From Martensiomyces pterosporus (lineage: Eukaryota > Kickxellomycota > Kickxellomycetes > Kickxellales > Kickxellaceae): DNA of 58,180 nucleotides. The stretch is from positions 1-58,180 of the forward strand of contig MU604035.1 of the NCBI GenBank assembly GCA_025201845.1, in the 5' to 3' direction. A model generated the notes under the pieces. The model was not told the DNA's origin. It made no database searches and was given only the letters and a program-made list of their open reading frames with translations. Of the stretch, positions 51,283 through 58,180 are shown piece by piece (positions within the stretch are counted from its first letter, which is position 1; each line of letters starts with the position of its first letter). Both the position numbers and the translations under genes were made by a program.

Positions 51283-54200
51283 TCACATCACTGTGCACTG
51301 CTCCGAATTGTGGTGGCTGTGGGGCTTTTTGCTGGCCCTTGAGCGCCTGTCCCCGTGCCTGTCCGCCCCCTGCCCCCTTTCTTTCAGCTGGGCCTTGGAC
51401 CTTGTCCTTGCAAACGGCGACGGCCTGTCGCTGGCGTCAAGCGGCCCCACGGGCGAGGCCAGCTCGCTCAGCCGGATGTTCTGCCACCTCATCGCCATGT
51501 CCTCAAACGCCTGGCCGTCGTCCCTGTAGTCTGCCAGCACAAAGCCCGCCGGGTCGCCCGTGCTGCTCTGCGCTGCTGCTGCGCCACTGCTGCGCATGAT
51601 GGCATCGATGGCGCGCTTGGCGCTCATGTCGTGCTCGTCCTTCTGCAGCGCACTTGACAGCTCCTCCATGGCGTGCGGCGAGCTGCACCCCTCCTCTCTT
51701 CCCTGCCCCTCGCGCTCGCTCGGCGACTCGTCCGCGGTGTCGCCTCCGTAGTCAGGCAGCTCGACCCTTTGCAGGGCGTAGAACAGCATGTACCCATCCC
51801 GCGAAATCTCGTCCATGCACTGCCGCCCGCCTTCGCTGGTCGAAAAATACTGCATGCGGCTATGGCTGATGTCCATATCGTCGAACCGCAGGAACTCGCC
51901 AATCGTTGGTGCTGCACCATCGCCGGGCCCAGGCTCGGACTGCACATACGGTGGCGGCTCTCTGGGCGGCACAGGCAGGCCATCAGATGGCGCCGCACAT
52001 TCCTCGGGCTGTGGAACTGGGATTGCAATCGATTCGGCGATCTGGCCAGCCCGAGGTCCTGGCTCTGGTGCATTGTGGCTGCCAGCCGGGATAGCGCTCT
52101 GCTTCTGCGAGTCGGGCAGGGCCAAGAGCTGCGCTGCTGCTGGCTTGTCGTCGTGCGACGGCCGCGACAGGTCGCTGGTATCGAGATTCATAGTCATTGC
52201 GTAGTTTGCCCAGTCATCAGCCGTGCCGTGGATATTGATGTCGTACATCGATGGCGTCGGCGTCGACGCTCCAGACCCCGATTCCGACGGTTCTCTGCTC
52301 TCTCTCACATTGCGGTGCGCCAGCATTCTGAAGAATGCGTCGGTAGATTGGGTATCCACCGCGAACGACGGCCACGAGTGCCTCCTACGGCTCCTAAACG
52401 CGTCCCTTGGCGGCAGTCTAGGTCTGGGCCCAGCCAACACGCCTGCGCTCGCCAGGCCAAGGCTGCTGCCACCACCAACCGAGAACGTGTGTCCGCGCCT
52501 CTCGCGCAACGTGCTGATTGTCAGCGTGTGGAACTTTGAAATGCTGTTTGGCACAAGAAGATCAGACACTGGGTCGGACTCGGCTTTGCCTGAAGTGCTG
52601 GCTGCAGCATGCGAGCCATCGCCTGGCTTTGGCAAGTGAGTGTGCAGCGGCTTTCTGACCTCGCCTGGGCGTGCCAACCGCAGCCTTGTGCAGAACGAGA
52701 TGTAATGGCCGGAGCTGGTGGTTGTTCCCTTGTGGCAGATGGCTGACCGCAAAACCAGCCGGTACTGTATGCGGCTAGGATAAGGAGGCGGCAGGCTGGA
52801 GTTGGCGCCGCCGGTGGATTGCCGCCTGTTCGTTGCCACCGGCTGCTTCCCACGCGCAGCTGACTCGCTGCCACCTGCACTGCTGCCTCCAGCCTTTTCG
52901 TCCTCAAAGCCCCTGAGCCCCTCATCACCAGTGCTGATGATGTTTGTGACATCGAGCACCATTGGTATGATGACGCGCCTCCTAGTGCGGTGCACTGCGC
53001 CCCTGCTGTCCACGCTGTACCTCTTGATCAGCAGTGGCAAGATAAGCGGCGCACCCTCTGGGTACTCGGCTGCCAGCTTGGCAGCAGTGATGTCGCCAAG
53101 CTCGTTCTGCGGTGTGTAGAACGGGTACATCGAAAGGAACGACCATGCGTTGGTATGCACCTTTGTGGATTTCTCCTCGCCGCCACTCAGCCGGCTCTTG
53201 AGGATACGCTCTAGGTGCTCGACGCGGTTGTCGAAAAAGTACGTTTCCAGCATCGCTTGGAGCAGCAGCGGCTTCTCGGCGGTGCGGCTGGCAAAGGGAT
53301 TCGTGCTCGGTAGCCTCGCTGTACTCGACACGCTGCCATCTGTGGAATCGCTGCCATCATCGGGGAACGACAGCTCGAGCACGCGCTGGGTCACCATGCG
53401 GTTGTCGGCATCATCATGGTCGGCGCCATGCACCATGCGCACCTCCATTGGGAGGTACGGCATCTGCAGCTTCTCCATCAAAAACAGGTACAGCTCGTTA
53501 GCGTCCTGCTGCGTGCACCTGTTGTACGGTGGCTTGCCGTCCACATCGCACATCCAGCCACAGCGGATCAGCGCACTCCGCATCTCTTCGGCCAGATTTG
53601 CGTCGATAAGCTCGCCAGCGCGGATGAAATTAACCATCAACCGACACATGGCCTGAAGCTCGTTGGCCCTTTCGGAGCCCAGGTCGCGCATATACAGCAA
53701 GCCGTCGCACGAGTTCTGGGCTCCGAACAGGGCCATCAGCAGGCTGTCTATGTAGCATGTAGTTGCATGAGAGTTCACAGCACCACACATCTGGATGCGC
53801 GGGTTGATGTCATACAGTATGCCATCACGCGTGCACAGAAGGATCTGTATCCTCCTCAGCGCCGCATCGGCGTCCCAGCCCGAGTGGGAGAGGAAGTTGG
53901 CAGCCTCAATGCGGTTGATCGGCGACGTGCCCAGCTGGCGGGCCAAGCCAAGCGCGCTCTTATACACAGTGTCGATTTTCTTCTTCCTCTCCACCGCACT
54001 TTGGCCCGTCGAGGGGTCGTCGCTCTGTGGATAGTCGCTTGAGTCAAGGTGTAGGGAGAATGGCGACCTCAAGCGGTGGTCAGACGACTCGCTGGGCGAT
54101 GCAACGCCGCCGATCTTCCTCAGCATTCTACGCGCGTGGAACCTGTGCGGCCGTTTCCAGCCCGCCGACCACCACCAGTTCTTGTCCTCGTCCTCTGCTG

Positions 54201-54510
54201 GCACCGTCCTTCTTGTCATCTCCTCTCCGCCAGCCGTGGTTGGCTTCAGGAGCTCTGCCAGACTGCGTGCCTTCTCTCCATGCGACGGCTTGCGGGAGGG
54301 CGCCCTGCTTTCTCGTGTGGGTGAGGAGGGGGTCTGGAGTGGCTGTGGCGACTTTGACCGCGTCATGTCTCTGCTCAGGTGCACAGAGTTGCGCCGACTG
54401 GAGGGGGCAGAGAAGGTGGGCCACTCGGTCTTGAGCGACTTGCGTATGGTGTGGGACATTGACTGGCGCTTGCTCGACTTTTTGGCATCGTCCTTGTCTC
54501 CAACTGGCAT
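51283..54510 (-). CDS. USP-family deubiquitinase, CYLD-like Cys box, C-terminal CaaX motif
   Basis: This is a 1,075-residue protein starting at MPVGDKDDAKKSSKRQ (54510). Just upstream, CTGTTTAG|AGCGC looks like a splice acceptor of a 5' UTR intron. Residues 1-110 are basic and Ser-rich. A UBA-like helical segment (about 208-235, IEAANFLSHSGWDADAALRR) precedes the catalytic domain. Cys box: NSHATTCYIDSLLMALF with catalytic Cys252. His box: SSGHYISFCTR with His602. The end of the domain is DGYMLFYALQRVELPDY. The Cys box lacks the usual GNTCYMNS form and resembles CYLD (NSCYLDS). Insertions rich in Ser/Pro split the domain. The chain ends in a basic stretch and CTVM, a farnesylation-type CaaX box, suggesting membrane anchoring. 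It cleaves ubiquitin from proteins; chain preference is unknown. Confidence 0.82.
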   Translation of the reverse strand: MPVGDKDDAKKSSKRQSMSHTIRKSLKTEWPTFSAPSSRRNSVHLSRDMTRSKSPQPLQTPSSPTRESRAPSRKPSHGEKARSLAELLKPTTAGGEEMTRRTVPAEDEDKNWWWSAGWKRPHRFHARRMLRKIGGVASPSESSDHRLRSPFSLHLDSSDYPQSDDPSTGQSAVERKKKIDTVYKSALGLARQLGTSPINRIEAANFLSHSGWDADAALRRIQILLCTRDGILYDINPRIQMCGAVNSHATTCYIDSLLMALFGAQNSCDGLLYMRDLGSERANELQAMCRLMVNFIRAGELIDANLAEEMRSALIRCGWMCDVDGKPPYNRCTQQDANELYLFLMEKLQMPYLPMEVRMVHGADHDDADNRMVTQRVLELSFPDDGSDSTDGSVSSTARLPSTNPFASRTAEKPLLLQAMLETYFFDNRVEHLERILKSRLSGGEEKSTKVHTNAWSFLSMYPFYTPQNELGDITAAKLAAEYPEGAPLILPLLIKRYSVDSRGAVHRTRRRVIIPMVLDVTNIISTGDEGLRGFEDEKAGGSSAGGSESAARGKQPVATNRRQSTGGANSSLPPPYPSRIQYRLVLRSAICHKGTTTSSGHYISFCTRLRLARPGEVRKPLHTHLPKPGDGSHAAASTSGKAESDPVSDLLVPNSISKFHTLTISTLRERRGHTFSVGGGSSLGLASAGVLAGPRPRLPPRDAFRSRRRHSWPSFAVDTQSTDAFFRMLAHRNVRESREPSESGSGASTPTPSMYDINIHGTADDWANYAMTMNLDTSDLSRPSHDDKPAAAQLLALPDSQKQSAIPAGSHNAPEPGPRAGQIAESIAIPVPQPEECAAPSDGLPVPPREPPPYVQSEPGPGDGAAPTIGEFLRFDDMDISHSRMQYFSTSEGGRQCMDEISRDGYMLFYALQRVELPDYGGDTADESPSEREGQGREEGCSSPHAMEELSSALQKDEHDMSAKRAIDAIMRSSGAAAAQSSTGDPAGFVLADYRDDGQAFEDMAMRWQNIRLSELASPVGPLDASDRPSPFARTRSKAQLKERGQGADRHGDRRSRASKKPHSHHNSEQCTVM

Positions 54511-55331
54511 GGTGTCAGTGCGCTCTAAACAGAAAGGCAGGCACAAAAGAAAAAATAGCGGCAAGAGAAGGGGGGAAATGAGCGAAGAAACGCAAAGGAA
54601 AAGAGAGAGCTGGAGGCCAAGGCAGCGGCGGGTGCGTGTCTGCTGTGTTGCCCAAAACGTGTGACGCACGAGTAAAGGTGTGTGAAGAAATGGCGCTTAA
54701 ACGGAGCCACATGAGACCAGCCGATGCACCCACATTGGCTCGCGCCCTTGTTCATTAAGAGCAGTGGCTCCATGCGGACTAGCTTGATCACCTGGCCGCT
54801 CTTGGCAGACTGCCAGCAATGGAGGGCGTGCGAGCGCACCTGGTGCCCAGCCAAGAAGATGCCCAGCCAAGAGGGTGCCCAGCCAAGGCATGCATGTCCC
54901 GTGGGCTGCTTCCGCTGTGGCCCATGGCTTGGGACTGGGCGGGTGCGGCGGAGGCTTCTCGCTCGGCCTCCTGCTCGCATCCAATGTCCACACGCAGCTT
55001 GACAGAATAGCTCAAGCGACCAAAGACGCTGCACACACAGCCCTCTTGTGCTGTTACCCGCAATTCGGGTAGAGTCGCGAGGAGCGGCGTGCCATGCAGC
55101 TGCTCTTGCACTTCGCCGAACCGCTCGCCTGAAAATCTGAAAGATCCAGCCTCCACTTGTTTTGGCTATTCGACACCAAAAAACAGCACTCCATGTGCAA
55201 ATAAATCGCTTTGCTCTGGCTCTAACAAGCAGCATTGTCTGCAAACTCTCTTCCCTTCCCTTTCCTTCTCTTTCCTCTCCTTTGGTCGCCGTTATTATTT
55301 CGCATTTTCTGGATACCGCCTTGTTCCACCA
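54511..55331. promoter_or_regulatory. Divergent promoter region USP / kinesin-12
   Basis: These 821 bp lie between opposite starts. The USP side probably contains a 5' UTR intron ending at 54526. The kinesin side is C/T-rich (55240-55290). No TATA box was called. Confidence 0.5.
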
Positions 55332-57443
55332 ATGGATAATATCCAGGTCTTTTTACGAATTCGGCCGCTGTCCGACGACGAGTACAGCAGGGAACGTACC
55401 ACAGAGTCGGCAGTGCGCCTGCTCTCCGAGAACACCGTTTCCATACCCTCGCAGCGCACAGAGAACTTTTCCTTCGACTTTGTGGGCACGGAGGACTGCA
55501 CACAGGTTGGTGCCAACAGCAAGCAGCAAAGTACAGGCACACGCCATTTCATTCTAGCACTGCCCTAACACGCACCTTCCGCATGCCCAGTGATTTTTTT
55601 TTAATAGGAAAGAGTGTTTGAGGCGGTTGGAAAGCGCGCCGTGGAGCAATGCATGCAGGGCTACAATGGAACAATATTTGCCTATGGACAGACCGGCAGT
55701 GGCAAGACATTCACCATGCAAGGCGCGCGCGACGAGTTCACAGGCCCCGACGACGAGCTCCGCGGCATCATCCCCCGGTGCTTCGAGCATCTGTTTGCAC
55801 GCATAGCCGAAGAGGAGACACGGTCCGACGGCCGGATAAAATACCTGTGCAAGGCATCGTATATTGAGATCTACAACGAGACAATCTACGACCTGCTCGA
55901 CCCAGCCGTGCGGATGTGTGCCCTGCGCGAGGATATCAAAAAGGGCATATTCATCGACAACGTCACTGAGGAGACGGTGCAGGACCCCAACGAGGCATAC
56001 GACGTGTTTGTGCGTGGCGCCATGAACAGACATGTTAGTGCCACGTCCATGAACAGGGAGAGCAGCCGGTCGCACTCGGTGCTGATGCTGGTCATTCAGT
56101 CGCTGAAGCAGATGGACTCGGGGCTGACCGAGATCCGGGAGTCTAGGTTCAACCTGGTCGACCTTGCGGGCTCGGAGCGGCAGAAACTGGCAAACACCAG
56201 TGGGCTGCGGCTCAAGGAGGCAGCCAACATCAACAAAAGTCTCTCGGCTCTGGGGAAAGTAATCAATGCCCTTGTGGATGTCAACAGTGGCAAGTCGCGG
56301 CATGTCAACTACCGCGACAGCAAGCTAACCTTTCTCCTGCGCGACTCCCTGGGCGGCAATTCGGTCACCTTCATCATTGCAAACGTCAGCCCAGCGATGA
56401 GCAACGATGTCGAGACTGTGAGCACGCTTAGGTTTGCACAGCGCGCAAAGATGATCCGAAACAAAGCAGTGGTCAACCAGGACATGCAGGGCAATGTGCC
56501 GCAGCTCCAGGCAGAGATCCACAAGCTAAAGCTGCAAATATCCCAGCTAAAGGCCATGATTACAGGCACTGGCCTGGGCGGCATCGACACGCCGCTGACG
56601 CCCTCTGCCGACAACACTACGCCGTCAGGACTGCCGGCAATCGCAGAGTCGCTGACAGCCGATGGCAGTGCCAGCAGTCTGGCGCTGAAGGAGCATCGCA
56701 CAACGCAGTTCTTGCTTGTCCTCGCTCTGCGGAAACTCAAAGAGTCCGAGCGCCAAAAGGCAAGGTATCTCACAATTATATTCGAGCTCAAGTGCTCGCT
56801 GGATAGACACAAGCAACAGGCCCTGCAGCAAAAGATGGTGCTGAAGCTGAAAAAGATAGAGAACGAGGCTCTCCGACAGAACTCGTCTGCTGCTTATATC
56901 TCGAATACCGAAAACAGCGCTTTGCGCGAGGAGATCACAGCGCTACAAGCAGCACTCTCAGCTCAGCCTGATGCATCAGAGCTGCTCATTGAGAACGTCC
57001 AGCTCCGAGAGCATATCGAAATGCACATGGACGCCAGCACCCCGCATGCCGCCAATGAACTCCTTGAAACCAGCGGCTCAGATCCCGATGACGCAGCGGC
57101 GAGCCTTGAAGCGCTGCTTAGCACCAATTCGCTACCTGCCGATCTGGAATCCACATTCCCAATCATCCCAGACAACGCCGAGTACGAAGGGCTCGAAGAG
57201 AAAGTCAGGCAGGCGCAGCACGACATCAACGACCTGGAGCTCCAGAGAGACAAGATGGAGTTCCAAATCAACAGCATCGAGGAGGACTGGCAGGCCGTCG
57301 GCGATGGAGCACGCGCTCTAGCAAACGCCACAACCGACGAGGAGGCTGGTGCGATCATTGAAGATACCATGGACAGCATCGTCGGGGATCAGGCGCGCGA
57401 TGCCTGGTCGACCATCTCGTCGCTCTATGCCAGACAAGTCTAA
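55332..57443 (+). CDS. KIF15: Kinesin-12 (KIF15-like) motor protein
   Basis: Exons 55332-55505 and 55608-57443 give 669 residues. The 102-bp intron is phase 0 (GTTGGT...AATAG) and joins DCTQ to ERVFEAVG. The N-terminal motor (about 1-335) has P-loop GQTGSGKT (85-92), switch I NRESSRSHS and switch II VDLAGSERQ. KAVVNQDMQGNVPQLQAEI right after the motor is a strong KIF15/kinesin-12 signature. The remainder is coiled coil (about 345-400, 430-510, 560-610). Human KIF15 is twice as long, so the stalk is short here. Plus-end-directed spindle motor activity, backing up kinesin-5, is known for the family. There is no C-terminal lipid or cargo domain that I recognise. Confidence 0.9.
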
Positions 57444-57654
57444 ACCCGCACCCAACAGCCATCATCTTCATATACAGGCCTTTCACAATGTACTGAGCCG
57501 GGCTGGTCTAGATCTACCGCAGGGTTTGAAATTTTTTTCCTTATCTTCTGAGGACTACAGCATTTCTATTGAAGGTTGTTTGAGGTCTGCATCTCTTCTC
57601 GTTATTTTATCCTCGCTTTTGTAAGTTTTCTTTCCAAAAATTTCCTCCGAACCC

Positions 57655-58002
57655 ATGGAAAAAATCGAATACTCGAGAGCCCAAATTCGCACAATCATCT
57701 TGTATCTGTACTCAACAGGGAAGACGGGGACAGAGATCCATGTGGAGTTGAGGATCAACATACGCAAGAACCCGCCTTCGTTAACAACAGTAAATAGGTG
57801 GGTACAGCGCTTCCATGCCAAGAACTATACCATCGAAGATGAGCCTAGATCAGGCCGCCCATTACTCGAAATCGGTCCACTTTGCCGACCTTGGAATGAT
57901 GAAGGCACACATCTGGGCATGCACAGCATCTTGTGCACCCCACTGCTTCTACATGGGAAGCAGTTGGTGCAGGTTGGAAACGACGATAATCGTTCCGGAT
58001 AG
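57655..58002 (+). mobile_element. mariner/Mos1-type HTH domain fragment (transposase relic)
   Basis: The frame from ATG 57655 opens MEKIEYSRAQIRTIILYLY, then TGTEIHVELRINI, TTVNRWVQRFHAKNYTIEDE and PRSGRP. This is the HTH_48/Mos1 N-terminal DNA-binding domain found in mariner transposases and SETMAR-like proteins. After about 72 residues the similarity stops. The following 45 residues are unlike a transposase, and the DDE catalytic domain is absent. No terminal inverted repeats were found by eye. It is either the 5' end of a decayed element or a captured HTH. It sits between the kinesin 3' end and another gene end. Confidence 0.7.
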
Positions 58003-58008
58003 TCGTTG

Positions 58009-58179
58009 TCAAGGCTGTGGATGCACATCGCCTCTGCGCTGGCGCTTTGCTGCCTTCATGTCGGCGGCCATTAGTAGCCGCTTGAGTAGCGGCTGCTCGT
58101 CGTCGTCCTTGGGGGCTGGCCGCACGAACCTTGCTGGCGTGAAGCCATGCTCGCGGAGGCCGCTGAGGATGTGCCTAAA
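58009..58179 (-). CDS. C-terminus of an unidentified protein (partial)
   Basis: On the minus strand the frame is open from the window edge to TGA at 58009-58011. It encodes 56 residues, including FRHILSGLREHGFTPARFVR and a basic end MKAAKRQRRGDVHPQP. It looks coding: GC-ending codons and alternating helical charge pattern. The family is not recognised, and most of the gene lies beyond the window. Confidence 0.5.
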   Translation of the reverse strand, partial: FRHILSGLREHGFTPARFVRPAPKDDDEQPLLKRLLMAADMKAAKRQRRGDVHPQP

Positions 58180-58180
58180 G

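Noticed and set aside
1..58180. CRISPR array, bacterial operon, riboswitch or prophage
   Set aside because: No direct-repeat arrays with spacers, no Shine-Dalgarno-led gene strings, and the gene set and introns are eukaryotic.

Overview
The window looks like nuclear DNA of a filamentous, early-diverging fungus. Protein-coding genes are mostly intron-poor, with GT-AG introns of about 100-650 bases. The gene set is clearly fungal/opisthokont: ECM29, an Snt2-type BAH/PHD/SANT protein, URI1, a RAD57/XRCC3 paralog, COX6, EMC10 and alpha-adaptin. It also holds families absent from the common model yeasts but kept in animals and basal fungi: a Slo/BK-like channel, a kinesin-12/KIF15 motor, LAMTOR3 and a CYLD-like ubiquitin protease. 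A zoopagomycete such as Kickxellomycotina is a reasonable guess, but this is inference; no rRNA or marker gene is present to prove it.

Layout. 1-8.8 kb: the 3' end of a cyclopropane-fatty-acid-synthase-like gene, ECM29, a small two-helix membrane protein and a mitochondrial K+/H+-exchange-related protein, all on +. 8.8-18.8 kb: a 10-kb low-density zone holding only an Nrg1-like C2H2 factor (-) and a tRNA-Ala(AGC). 18.8-31.7 kb: SNT2 (+), URI1 (-), RAD57 (+), a RING protein (-) and an acidic/LEA-like membrane protein (+), arranged alternately so that neighbours share 3' ends or divergent promoters. 31.9-33.9 kb: two head-to-head maltose O-acetyltransferase copies, one broken by a run of N. 34.3-43.1 kb: COX6 (+), LAMTOR3-like (-), EMC10 (-), aminopeptidase P (+) and AP-2 alpha (-). 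43.4-54.5 kb: four large genes follow on -, namely the Slo-like channel, a Crz1-like C2H2 factor and the USP (AP-2 alpha precedes them). 55.3 kb to the end: kinesin-12 (+), a mariner-type HTH relic and the C-terminus of an unidentified gene (-).

The genes do not form one pathway; this is a normal eukaryotic neighbourhood of housekeeping and regulatory genes. The most unusual points are: a six-helix Slo-family channel whose pore reads TGLSSD where TVGYGD is expected and which has no calcium bowl; a USP-family deubiquitinase ending in a CaaX box (CTVM); a tRNA gene flanked by a long perfect inverted repeat; an acidic protein fused to LEA-like 11-mers and a hydrophobic tail across a phase-symmetric exon; and a transcription factor whose open frame begins without an ATG.

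Splice sites were placed by eye from consensus, phase and family conservation. No database search or RNA evidence was available.
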